From positions 1 through 10,366 of the forward strand of contig RFKM01000235.1 of NCBI GenBank assembly GCA_003694465.1: a DNA stretch of 10,366 nt, in the 5' to 3' direction. Positions within the stretch are counted from its first letter, which is position 1, and the number at the start of each line of letters is the position of its first letter. Made by a program: the position numbers and the translations under genes. A model generated the notes under the pieces. The model did not search any database. It was not told where the DNA came from and saw nothing but the letters and a program-made list of their open reading frames with translations. Below, piece after piece: positions 1 to 6,358 of this stretch. The DNA is from Alphaproteobacteria bacterium (GTDB lineage Bacteria > Pseudomonadota > Alphaproteobacteria > Rhodobacterales > Rhodobacteraceae).

Positions 1-70
1 CCGGCGGTGAACATCCCACCGGCGTAACCCTTGAAAACATGGGAAAAATTTCGGGCTCGCAGAGGAAGAG

Positions 71-98
71 AAAAATTCCGCAAGGGACAGTGGCGGAA
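71..98 (-). terminator. Possible intrinsic terminator of tRNA-Ser
   Basis: Read on the minus strand, TTCCGC (98-93), which is part of the tRNA 3' acceptor end, can pair with GCGGAA (81-76). The loop is 11 nt, and five T residues follow directly (75-71). This is a short stem with a U-tract of the rho-independent type. The oddity is that the 5' arm lies inside the mature tRNA, so hairpin formation would compete with the acceptor stem. The T-tract alone might be the relevant part. Inferred from base pairing only. Confidence 0.35.
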
Positions 99-178
99 GG
101 GGTGGGATTCGAACCCACGGATGCTTTCGCATCGCCGGTTTTCAAGACCGGTGCAATCGACCACTCTGCCACCCTTCC
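91..178 (-). tRNA. tRNA-Ser (anticodon UGA)
   Basis: The minus strand folds as a class II tRNA. The acceptor arms GGAAGGG (178-172) and CCCTTCC (101-95) pair fully. They are followed by discriminator G (94) and an encoded CCA (93-91). The anticodon stem is CCGGT/ACCGG around the loop CTTGAAA, giving anticodon TGA (complement at 142-144), which reads UCA and related serine codons. A long variable arm (GATGC, GAAA loop, GCATC) and a T-arm GTGGG-TTCGAAT-CCCAC are present. The long variable arm together with this anticodon identifies serine. Including CCA it is 88 nt. It is transcribed away from the rest of the window's plus-strand genes. Confidence 0.97.
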
Positions 179-291
179 GGACGACCGGTGCACGAGCCTG
201 ACGATCGCCGCGATCGACGACCGTGCGACTCCCGCGGGTCGCCACCCCGATACCCCGGGCGGGATGATTCTGAAAGGGCCGAGGCCCAAAC

Positions 292-320
292 TTGACAGGG
301 GCGCGGACGGAGGCAGCATC
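292..320 (+). promoter_or_regulatory. Candidate promoter of the RTX-like gene
   Basis: A perfect TTGACA hexamer at 292-297 sits about 90 bp before the start codon at 383. At the right distance the best -10 candidates are weak: CAGCAT at 314-319 (16-bp spacer, matching TATAAT at positions 2, 5 and 6) or AGCATC at 315-320. Alphaproteobacterial -10 boxes are often degenerate, so this is plausible but rests mainly on the -35. The rest of the 179-382 gap holds a CGATCG-CCG-CGATCG inverted repeat at 202-216 and an AT-rich patch at 326-343. I can assign neither. Confidence 0.3.
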
Positions 321-369
321 GACGGATTAGTTCAATCAATTTGATGGCGGCGGATCGTCGCGGCATTTC

Positions 370-377
370 AGGGAGAG
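370..377 (+). promoter_or_regulatory. Ribosome binding site fixing the start at 383
   Basis: AGGGAGAG lies seven to eight bases before the ATG at 383 and is a good Shine-Dalgarno match. The in-frame ATG at 341 has only AT-rich sequence in front of it. The start at 383 is therefore preferred, giving an N-terminus MGVTVVDSKT. Confidence 0.6.
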
Positions 378-382
378 TTTCG

Positions 383-1129
383 ATGGGCGTGACCGTTGTC
401 GATTCAAAAACCACCCAACAGGTCTTGATCGCGTCGGACGAGACCTATGTTCTTGCCGGCACCTGGAAGGTCGACGGTATCGCTGCAAACATTCTGGCGA
501 CTGGCATAAACGTGGTCGCCCAGGGCAAGATCTTTGCCACCGACACCGTCGGGCTCGGCATCCATTCCGTCACCGAGGCATTCGACGTGCTCGTGTCGTC
601 CTCCGCCGAGGTCTGGGCCACCTACGCGGCGGTCCAGTTTAGCAACCAGGGCGGAAATCTCGTCAACTTCGGGCAACTGGTCAGCGACGCCACGGGCGAC
701 AACACCTCCTTCCGCGCCGCTGTCTACGGGCCTGGGCAGACGGTGATCGAGAACCACGGCGTGATCGCCAATACGCACTGGCGCGAAAACTCCCTGTCCG
801 TCTATGCGATCTATCTCGACAACGGCTCCGACAATACCGTCGTGAACTCCGGGGTGATTTCCCGCGACGTTTTTCCCGGGTCGGGCAACGACACCTTCAC
901 CAACCTCGGCGGAACGGTGACGGGCACGATCAAGGGGGGCGGCGGCGACGACCTTTACCAGATCGACGGGCCGGGCGTGACGATCTTCGAATACGGCAAC
1001 CAGGGCACCGACACCGTTGAAACCGGCCAGTCCTACACGCTTGGCGCAAATGTCGAAAACCTGACCCTCACCGGCGCCGCCGACGCCAGGGGGACGACAC
1101 CATTGACGGTGGCAAGGGCAAGGACGTGA
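383..1129 (+). CDS. RTX-like secreted protein, N-terminal part (frameshifted)
   Basis: This 248-residue ORF is the front part of a calcium-binding RTX-type protein. There is no signal peptide, which fits type I secretion. Residues 20-180 look like beta-helical repeats: the motif N-x-G recurs at N95-F-G, N124-H-G, N155-S-G and N174-L-G, as in adhesin-like filamentous repeats. A first RTX nonapeptide, GGGGDDLYQ, is at 185-193. The segment GTDTVETG...SYTLGANVENLTLTGAADA (208-235) is the linker commonly found just before RTX arrays. The frame then runs off into about ten non-homologous residues (TTPLTVARART) and stops. The following GDDTIDGG repeat is found one frame over, so this ORF and the next were probably one gene. 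A cell-surface or secreted role, such as adhesion, is an inference; there is no catalytic motif that I recognise. The neighbouring gene order suggests insertion between tRNA-Ser and a core operon. Confidence 0.72.
   Translation: MGVTVVDSKTTQQVLIASDETYVLAGTWKVDGIAANILATGINVVAQGKIFATDTVGLGIHSVTEAFDVLVSSSAEVWATYAAVQFSNQGGNLVNFGQLVSDATGDNTSFRAAVYGPGQTVIENHGVIANTHWRENSLSVYAIYLDNGSDNTVVNSGVISRDVFPGSGNDTFTNLGGTVTGTIKGGGGDDLYQIDGPGVTIFEYGNQGTDTVETGQSYTLGANVENLTLTGAADARGTTPLTVARART
1082..1095 (+). other. Frameshift site in the RTX-like gene
   Basis: Coding sense switches here. Upstream, codons starting at positions equal to 2 mod 3 give LTLTGAADARG. Downstream, codons starting at positions equal to 1 mod 3 give GDDTIDGGKGKD. 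The second frame is closed upstream by a TGA at 1018-1020, so the switch must lie after that. A run of five G (1089-1093) sits at the junction, and one extra G would restore a continuous ADARGDDTIDGG reading. Alternatively, a longer deletion of an RTX block, not a multiple of three, fits equally well. Confidence 0.75.
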
Positions 1130-1503
1130 TCGAGGGCGACGCCGGCAAGGACACGCTCACCGGCGGCAAGGGCGACGACACTTTCGTCTACAACCGGGTC
1201 GACGACAGCATGACGAACAACGACGTGATTACCAAGGCGACGCTCGACTATGGCGACACGATCACCGATTTCGAGATCGGCAAGGACGTGATCGACCTGA
1301 GCGGAATCGACGCCATCGCCGGCGGCGGCGACGATGCCTTCACCTTCATCTCCGGCGGTTTCAACAACGTGGCCGGCGAGTTGCGCTACAAGAAGAAGGA
1401 TGCGCTTGTCGAAGCCGATGTCGACGGCGACGGGCTCGCGGATTTCGCCATCCTGATCGAGAACGATCCGGGCAAGCTCACCGCCTCCGACTTCGTGCTC
1501 TGA
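1126..1503 (+). CDS. RTX-like protein, C-terminal part with type I secretion domain
   Basis: This is the C-terminal half of the RTX-like protein, 125 residues if counted from the GTG at 1126. The homologous frame is already open from about 1090 and encodes GDDTIDGGKGKD before that codon. RTX nonapeptide-type repeats (GDAGKDTLT, GGKGDDTFV at residues 4-21) bind calcium and form a parallel beta-roll in this family. Residues 42-125 resemble the serralysin/M10 C-terminal domain: GDTITDFEIGKDVIDLSGIDA, then AFTFI, AGELRY, a D-x-DGDGLADF calcium-type motif, and the terminal SDFVL hydrophobic tail typical of type I secretion signals. The GTG overlaps the upstream stop as GTGA, so re-initiation is conceivable. 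However, this valine is part of an RTX repeat, and a frameshifted C-terminal half is the simpler reading. No protease HExxH motif is present in either half. Confidence 0.75.
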   Translation: MIEGDAGKDTLTGGKGDDTFVYNRVDDSMTNNDVITKATLDYGDTITDFEIGKDVIDLSGIDAIAGGGDDAFTFISGGFNNVAGELRYKKKDALVEADVDGDGLADFAILIENDPGKLTASDFVL

Positions 1504-1546
1504 CCGGGCGCCCCGCTTCCCCCGCACGAATTTGCCGATCATGCGC

Positions 1547-1562
1547 GCAAGGCTTTCCTTGC
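1547..1562 (+). terminator. Hairpin after the RTX-like gene
   Basis: GCAAGG (1547-1552) and CCTTGC (1557-1562) form a perfect 6-bp stem with a CTTT loop, 44 bp after the stop codon. No T-run follows, so a factor-independent terminator is not well supported. It may be a pause or a factor-assisted end between the RTX gene and the lipoprotein operon. Confidence 0.3.
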
Positions 1563-1650
1563 CCGTGGCGAGCCGCTAATGTCGCGCGCAAGGTGCACAA
1601 GCGCCATTCGGCAGAACCGGCAACGTCCGGCAGCAAGGGGCCAGGCAGAC

Positions 1651-2514
1651 ATGGCAAGAGGCATTCCTTTCGGTTTCGTCTTCGCACTCGGCGGCGCGCT
1701 GGCGCTCACGGGGTGCGATCAGGTGCAGATGCCGGCGTTCCTGCAACCGTCGGCCAAGGACGGGGCGGTGGCCGCCAATGCCACCAGCCGCACCGTCGAG
1801 CGCGATGTCGAGGCGCCGGAGGTGTTCCAGGTCACCGACAAGGGGCTGTGGGACGGGCGCCCGTCGCTGGGCGGGGTCTGGGTTGCCCACAAGGATGTCA
1901 CCGACCCGGAGCGGGTGATCATCCGCAACCAGGACAACGGCAAGTTCGTGATCGGCGTCATCTACCGGCCCGAGCGCGAAACCCCGGGCCCGGCCTTCCA
2001 GGTCTCGTCCGATGCCGCCGAGGCGCTGGGCATGCTGGCCGGCAAGCCGGCGATGCTGAACGTCACCGCCCTGCGCCGCGAGGCGGTGCCCGAGCCTTCC
2101 GACGCGGCCGGCACGGGCGATGGTGCCGCCCCCGCCGCGACGGCCGCGGCCAGCCCTGCCGTTGCCACCGCCCCGCTTGACGATCCGATCGCCGCCGCTG
2201 CCGCCGCGCTCGATGCCGCCGAAGCGGCGCCGGCGGTTTCGGGTGCGCCGGAAGCGGCCTCGCGCAGCCCCGGCGCCGGCCTCGAGAAACCCTATATCCA
2301 GATCGGCATCTTCTCGGTGCAGTCAAATGCCAACAACACCGCCGAGGCGATGCGTCAGGCCGGGATCGTGCCCACCATCAAGCCGGGCACGATGAGCGGC
2401 AAGAAGTTCTGGCGCGTGGTGGTCGGCCCGACGACCTCGGTTTCCGAACGTGCGGCGCTGCTCAGGAAGATCAAGGAGCTCGGTTTCACCGACGCCTATT
2501 TCGTGACAAACTGA
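1651..2514 (+). CDS. SPOR-domain lipoprotein
   Basis: A 287-residue envelope protein that probably binds septal peptidoglycan. The chosen start (1651, after AAGGGG at 1635-1640 and a closer AGG at 1643-1645) gives a short basic N-terminus, a hydrophobic core and a lipobox L19-T20-G21-C22. The protein should be lipidated on C22. A longer frame opens at 1579, but its first 24 residues are Arg-rich and would bury the signal peptide. Residues about 45-140 form a folded-looking domain I cannot name. Residues about 150-212 are a low-complexity Ala/Pro/Asp linker. The C-terminal 75 residues (213-287, starting KPYIQIGIF and ending GFTDAYFVTN) match a SPOR domain, a family that recognises denuded glycan strands at division sites. 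It is first in a run with a D-Ala-D-Ala carboxypeptidase gene, consistent with a peptidoglycan role. It resembles RlpA in lipoprotein-plus-SPOR design, but I see no RlpA double-psi barrel, so I give no symbol. Confidence 0.85.
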   Translation: MARGIPFGFVFALGGALALTGCDQVQMPAFLQPSAKDGAVAANATSRTVERDVEAPEVFQVTDKGLWDGRPSLGGVWVAHKDVTDPERVIIRNQDNGKFVIGVIYRPERETPGPAFQVSSDAAEALGMLAGKPAMLNVTALRREAVPEPSDAAGTGDGAAPAATAAASPAVATAPLDDPIAAAAAALDAAEAAPAVSGAPEAASRSPGAGLEKPYIQIGIFSVQSNANNTAEAMRQAGIVPTIKPGTMSGKKFWRVVVGPTTSVSERAALLRKIKELGFTDAYFVTN

Positions 2515-2516
2515 CC

Positions 2517-2536
2517 GGCGGGGCACCCGCCCCGCC
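2517..2536 (+). terminator. GC-rich hairpin between lipoprotein and carboxypeptidase genes
   Basis: GGCGGGG (2517-2523) and CCCCGCC (2530-2536) form a perfect 7-bp GC stem with a CACCCG loop, starting three bases after the lipoprotein stop codon. No T-tract follows, and the next gene's Shine-Dalgarno is nine bases downstream. An mRNA-stability or attenuation element is more likely than a complete terminator. Confidence 0.3.
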
Positions 2537-2544
2537 CGCAACAT

Positions 2545-2552
2545 GAGGAAGG
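2545..2552 (+). promoter_or_regulatory. Ribosome binding site with long spacing
   Basis: GAGGAAGG is the strongest Shine-Dalgarno-like sequence near the carboxypeptidase gene, but it ends 12 bases before the GTG at 2565, longer than usual. No in-frame ATG, GTG or TTG lies closer, and the signal peptide fits a start at 2565. The combination of a GTG start and wide spacing suggests moderate translation. Confidence 0.45.
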
Positions 2553-2564
2553 ATTCGCCCGCCC

Positions 2565-3797
2565 GTGCCGTTTGTCATCCGCGCCCTCGTCCGCCTCGCC
2601 GCCCTCTTCGCCCTGACGGCGCTGGCCGCCCTGCCCGCCCGCGCCTTCGAGACCAACGCCCGCGCGGCGATCGTCTATGACCTGACGACCAACACCATCC
2701 TGCTCGAGAAGAACGCCGACCAGCCGCTGCCGCCGGCCTCGATGTCGAAGCTGATGACGGTGAACATGCTGTTCGAGGCGCTGGAAGACGGGCGGGTGAG
2801 CCTCGACACGCGCTTTCGGGTCTCCGAGCGGGCCCAGGCGATGGGCGGCTCGACGATGTTTCTCAACACCACCGACCGGCCCACCGTCGAAGAGCTGATC
2901 CAGGGCATCATCGTCAACTCCGGCAACGATGCCTGCGTGGTGGTGGCCGAGGCGCTGGGCGGCACCGAAGAAGCCTTCGCCCGGATGATGACCGAGCGGG
3001 CCAAGGCCCTCGGCATGCGCAATTCGACCTTCGTCAACGCCTCGGGCTGGCCCGACCCCGGCCAGCGCATGTCGATGCGCGATCTGGCCATCCTCGCGGT
3101 GCGCCTGATCACGAAGTTCCCGCAATACTACCATTATTTCGGCCAGAAAGAATTTCCCTTCGACAACCGCGCCCCCGACAACCGCTTCAACCGCAACCCG
3201 CTGCTCAAGCTCGGGATCGGCGCCGACGGGCTCAAGACCGGGCACACGCAGGAAGCCGGCTATGGCCTCGTCGGCTCGGCGGTGCAGGGCGGGCGGCGCA
3301 TCGTCTTCGTGATCTCGGGGCTCGAGTCCGCCGCCGCCCGCGCCAAGGAAGCCGAGGCGATCGTCAACTGGGCCTTCCGGCAGTTCACGGTGAAAACCCC
3401 GCTCAAGGCCGGCCAGCGCGTGGCCGAGGTGCCGGTCTTTCTCGGCGCGCCCGAGCGCGTCGGGCTGGTGCCGGCGCGGGACGTGTCGCTGCTCGTGCCG
3501 GTGATCGGGGGCGACCAGCTCACCGCCCGCATCGACTGGACCGACCCGATCATGGCGCCGGTGGCCGCCGGGCAGAAGCTTGCCGAAATGACCGTGCTGC
3601 GCGACGGGCTGCCGCCGAGCCGGGTGCCGCTCTATGCCGAAGGGCCGGTGGCGCGCGCGGGCTTCCTGCCGCGGCTCGGGGCGGCAGCGGGCCGGGTGCT
3701 CGACATGGCCATGGAGCGGTTCGGGCCAGCGCCGCCCCCGCCGGCGGCGCCCCCCGCGCCGGAACCGGACGAGCCGGGCAACGCGCTGACCAACTGA
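2565..3797 (+). CDS. D-alanyl-D-alanine carboxypeptidase (PBP5/6 type)
   Basis: A 410-residue periplasmic serine peptidase of the S11 family (DacA/DacC type). It removes the terminal D-alanine from peptidoglycan pentapeptides and so limits cross-linking. The start is GTG, giving a signal peptide of about 27 residues with a hydrophobic core and a likely cut after A25-R-A27. The three active-site motifs are present in order: S59-M-S-K62 (nucleophile and general base), S119-G-N121 and K224-T-G226. Residues 28-270 are the transpeptidase-like domain, about 275-365 is the beta-rich C-terminal domain of PBP5-type enzymes, and the end is a Pro/Ala-rich tail (about 388-410). Just before the tail, around residues 366-388, is the stretch where PBP5 proteins carry an amphipathic membrane anchor. 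The gene follows the SPOR lipoprotein and ends two bases before tmk. The exact paralogue (dacA, dacC or dacF) cannot be decided here. Confidence 0.93.
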   Translation: MPFVIRALVRLAALFALTALAALPARAFETNARAAIVYDLTTNTILLEKNADQPLPPASMSKLMTVNMLFEALEDGRVSLDTRFRVSERAQAMGGSTMFLNTTDRPTVEELIQGIIVNSGNDACVVVAEALGGTEEAFARMMTERAKALGMRNSTFVNASGWPDPGQRMSMRDLAILAVRLITKFPQYYHYFGQKEFPFDNRAPDNRFNRNPLLKLGIGADGLKTGHTQEAGYGLVGSAVQGGRRIVFVISGLESAAARAKEAEAIVNWAFRQFTVKTPLKAGQRVAEVPVFLGAPERVGLVPARDVSLLVPVIGGDQLTARIDWTDPIMAPVAAGQKLAEMTVLRDGLPPSRVPLYAEGPVARAGFLPRLGAAAGRVLDMAMERFGPAPPPPAAPPAPEPDEPGNALTN

Positions 3798-3799
3798 CG

Positions 3800-4423
3800 A
3801 TGGGCGGTTATTTCATCTCATTCGAGGGCATCGACGGATCGGGCAAGTCGACGCAGGCGCGGATGCTGGCCGCGACCCTTGCCGCCGACGGCCACGCGGT
3901 GCGCGCCACGCGCGAGCCCGGCGGCAGCCCCGGCGCCGAGGAGATCCGCCGCCTCGTGCTCGAGGGCGACCCGGATCGCTGGTCGCCCGAGACCGAGATC
4001 CTGCTGTTCACCGCCGCCCGGCGCGACCATCTCGAACGGGTGATCGCGCCGGCGCTGGAGGCCGGCGAGGTGGTGATCTGCGACCGCTTCGCCGATTCCA
4101 CCCGGATGTATCAGGGCCTGCGCGCCCCCGGCCTGCGTGCCATCGTCGACCAGTTGCACGCGCTGATGATCGGGCGCGAGCCCGACCTCACCTTCATCAT
4201 CGACATGGACCCGGAAAAGGGCCTTGCGCGGGCGCGCGGGCGGGCAGGCCACGAAGAACGGTTCGAGGATTTCGGCACCGAGCTGCAGGCCCGCATGCGT
4301 CTCGGCTTTCTCGACCTGGCCGAGGAATTTTCTCACCGCTGCGTCGTCGTCGATGGCGACCGCCCACCCGAAGACGTCGCCGCCGAGGTGGCGCGCATCG
4401 CCCGCGAGCGGCTCCATGGCTGA
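3800..4423 (+). CDS. tmk: Thymidylate kinase
   Basis: A 207-residue cytoplasmic kinase that phosphorylates dTMP to dTDP with ATP, the committed step in dTTP supply. Motifs visible: the P-loop GIDGSGKST at residues 10-18, TREPGG at 37-42 in the substrate region, C-DRF at 94-97 with ADSTRMYQG following, and a short basic LID segment (RARGRAGHEERF, 144-155). The length is normal for bacterial Tmk. The ATG lies two bases after the upstream stop and has no clear Shine-Dalgarno, so translation is probably coupled to the carboxypeptidase gene. Its end overlaps the holB start by eight bases. Confidence 0.96.
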   Translation: MGGYFISFEGIDGSGKSTQARMLAATLAADGHAVRATREPGGSPGAEEIRRLVLEGDPDRWSPETEILLFTAARRDHLERVIAPALEAGEVVICDRFADSTRMYQGLRAPGLRAIVDQLHALMIGREPDLTFIIDMDPEKGLARARGRAGHEERFEDFGTELQARMRLGFLDLAEEFSHRCVVVDGDRPPEDVAAEVARIARERLHG

Positions 4424-5558
4424 AGCGGGCGAACTTCCCGAGCCCGACCGGCTCGACGGTGCGCCGCATCCGCGCGAGGCAGCGCGGCTGTTCGGGCAGG
4501 CGCCGGCGGAGGCGGCCTTTCTCGAGGCGTTCAACGCCGGGCGCCTGCATCATGCCTGGATGCTGGCCGGCCCCGAGGGCGTCGGCAAGGCCACCCTCGC
4601 CTGGCGCATCGCCCGTTTCCTGCTGGCCACGCCCGACCCGGCAGAGGCCGGCGGCGGGCTCTTCGGCGCCCCCGAGCCGCCGGCCTCGCTGGAAATCGAC
4701 CCGGACCACCCGGTTGCCCGGCGCCTGCGGGCCGCCGGCGCCGATCCGGGGCTCTTTGTCCTGCGCCGCGGGCCGAACGACAAGGGCGACCGCCTTTCGG
4801 CCGACATCCGCATCAACGAGGCGCGCCGGCTCAAGGCCTTCCTCGCGCTTTCTCCGGCCAGCGAGAGTGGGCGGCGGGTGGTCATCGTCGATGCCGCCGA
4901 CGAGATGAACCCGGCCACCGCCAACGCGGTTCTGAAACTGCTCGAAGAGCCGCCCGCCGGAACCATCCTGCTGCTTGTGGCGCACCAGCCCTCGCGCCTT
5001 CTGCCGACGATCCGCTCGCGCTGCCGGGTGCTGCGCCTCGCCCCGCTTGGCCCCGACGATCTGGCCGCCGCTCTCGCACAGGCCGGGGCCGAGCCCGGCG
5101 ACGAGGCCCCGGCGCTGACGGCGCTGGCCGGCGGGTCGGTGCGCGCGGCGCTGGGGCTGTTGCAGAACGACGGGCTGGCGATCTACCGCGAGATCCTGCG
5201 GATTTTCGAGGCGGCGCCGCGGCATGACCGGCAGGCGGCGCTGGCGCTGGCCGGATCGGTGAGCGGGGCGGCCAATGCCCAGCGCCTCGACCTCGTGATC
5301 TGGCTGATCGCGCGTTTCCTGGCCCGCCTTGCGCGCACCGGGGCGGGTCTTGCCCCCACGCCCGAGGCCGCTCCGGGCGAGGCGGAACTTCTCGCCCGCC
5401 TTGCCCCGGGGCCGGACGCCGCGCGCCGCTGGGCGGCGCTTCAGCAGTCGCTCTCGGCCCGCGCCGACCATGCCCGGGCCGTCAACCTTGACCCCGCCGC
5501 GCTCATCCTCGATATGGTCTTCAGAATCAACGAGACCGCCGCCGGCGAGGCCGCATGA
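4416..5558 (+). CDS. holB: DNA polymerase III delta' subunit (clamp loader)
   Basis: A 380-residue AAA+ family subunit of the clamp loader that helps place the beta clamp on primed DNA. The ATG at 4416 lies inside the end of tmk (8-bp overlap) and gives a family-like N-terminus with LHHAWMLAGPEGVGKAT at residues 44-60. The frame remains open back to 4224, but that part is a shadow of tmk. Other motifs: the Walker B-like VVIVDAADEMN at 155-165, AVLKLLEEPP at 171-180, and TIRSRC at 198-203, the SRC arginine-finger motif of delta' and gamma/tau. The Walker A glycine-lysine pattern is intact (G-V-G-K58). The zinc-binding cysteine module seen in some clamp-loader subunits is absent: I count no Cys between residues 60 and 200. 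The stop overlaps the tatD start as ATGA, indicating coupled translation. The pairing with tmk is a common bacterial arrangement. Confidence 0.94.
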   Translation: MAEAGELPEPDRLDGAPHPREAARLFGQAPAEAAFLEAFNAGRLHHAWMLAGPEGVGKATLAWRIARFLLATPDPAEAGGGLFGAPEPPASLEIDPDHPVARRLRAAGADPGLFVLRRGPNDKGDRLSADIRINEARRLKAFLALSPASESGRRVVIVDAADEMNPATANAVLKLLEEPPAGTILLLVAHQPSRLLPTIRSRCRVLRLAPLGPDDLAAALAQAGAEPGDEAPALTALAGGSVRAALGLLQNDGLAIYREILRIFEAAPRHDRQAALALAGSVSGAANAQRLDLVIWLIARFLARLARTGAGLAPTPEAAPGEAELLARLAPGPDAARRWAALQQSLSARADHARAVNLDPAALILDMVFRINETAAGEAA

Positions 5559-6358
5559 CACCCCCCAGGATAACCGACAGCCACTGCCACCTCGACTTTC
5601 CCGATTTCGACGGCGAGCTCGAGGCGGTGATCGCCCGCGCCGCCGAGGCGGGGGTGCACCGGATGGTGACCATCGCCACCCGCCGCGCCACCTTCGACAA
5701 GGCCCGCGCCATTGCCGAAGCCCATGACCCGGTGTTCTGGGCGGCGGGGATTCACCCGATGCATGCCGCCGAAGAGGCGCCGGCGACGCTCGAGGAGTTG
5801 CGCGCCCTCGCCGCCCATCCGAAATGCGTCGGCATCGGGGAGACCGGGCTCGACTACCATTACACCGCCGACAGTGCCGAGGCGCAGAAGGTCAGCCTGC
5901 GCCTGCACATCGCCGCGGCCCGCGAGACCGGGCTGCCGCTGATCATCCACTCGCGCGATGCCGACGAGGACATGGCGCAAATTCTCACCGAAGAGCATCG
6001 CGCGGGGGCCTTTTCCTGCGTGCTGCACTGCTTCACCTCCGGCCGCGCGCTGGCCGAAACCGCCGTCGAGCTCGGCTTCTACCTGTCGATGTCGGGAATC
6101 ACCGCCTTCCCGCGCTCGCACGAGTTGCGGGCGATCTTCGCCGACATCCCGCGCGAGCGGATCCTCGTCGAGACCGACAGCCCCTATCTGGCGCCGCCGC
6201 CGCACCGCGGCAAGCGCAACGAGCCGGCCTTCACCGCCCATACCGCCCGCGCCGCCGCCGAGGCCTTCGGCATGGATTACGCCGATTTCGCCGCCCGGAC
6301 CGAGGAAAACTTCGAGCGCCTGTTCACCAAGGCCGCGGCGTGGGAGGCGCGCGGCTGA
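5555..6358 (+). CDS. TatD-family metal-dependent deoxyribonuclease
   Basis: A 267-residue TIM-barrel hydrolase of the TatD/YcfH family, enzymes that act as Mg2+-dependent DNases with proposed roles in DNA repair and turnover. The metal and catalytic residues stand in the expected order: H10-C-H12 in SHCHLDF, E96 in GIGETGLDYHY, H132 in IIHSRDADED, H158 in CVLHCFTSG and D208 in VETDSPYLAPPPHRG. The C-terminal RGKRNEP segment is also standard. The start overlaps the holB stop (ATGA) with GGCGAGG just upstream. The holB-tatD neighbourhood matches the YcfH branch often encoded next to holB. The exact substrate is not shown by the sequence. Confidence 0.93.
   Translation: MTPPRITDSHCHLDFPDFDGELEAVIARAAEAGVHRMVTIATRRATFDKARAIAEAHDPVFWAAGIHPMHAAEEAPATLEELRALAAHPKCVGIGETGLDYHYTADSAEAQKVSLRLHIAAARETGLPLIIHSRDADEDMAQILTEEHRAGAFSCVLHCFTSGRALAETAVELGFYLSMSGITAFPRSHELRAIFADIPRERILVETDSPYLAPPPHRGKRNEPAFTAHTARAAAEAFGMDYADFAARTEENFERLFTKAAAWEARG

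Noticed and set aside
1..30. Inverted repeat CGGTG/CACCG at the window start
   Set aside because: Only five base pairs, at the edge of the window and without a neighbouring gene to interpret it.
1085..1095. Programmed -1 frameshifting at the five-G run
   Set aside because: There is no canonical X-XXY-YYZ slippery heptamer in frame and no obvious pseudoknot; indel or sequence error is simpler.
1033..1542. Minus-strand ORF opposite the RTX region
   Set aside because: It mirrors the Gly/Asp repeats of the sense gene and has no independent features.
4224..4415. Longer holB start within tmk
   Set aside because: The additional residues are an off-frame reading of tmk; the ATG at 4416 gives the usual short leader before the HHAW/P-loop region.
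4197..5561. 454-residue minus-strand ORF opposite holB
   Set aside because: Typical antisense open frame of high-GC DNA; Arg/Gly-rich, no motif, and the opposite strand encodes a clear HolB.
5824..6357. Long N-terminal extension of the MBL hydrolase
   Set aside because: It is an Arg-rich shadow of tatD; the start at 6358 has GGGAGG upstream and gives the family N-terminus.
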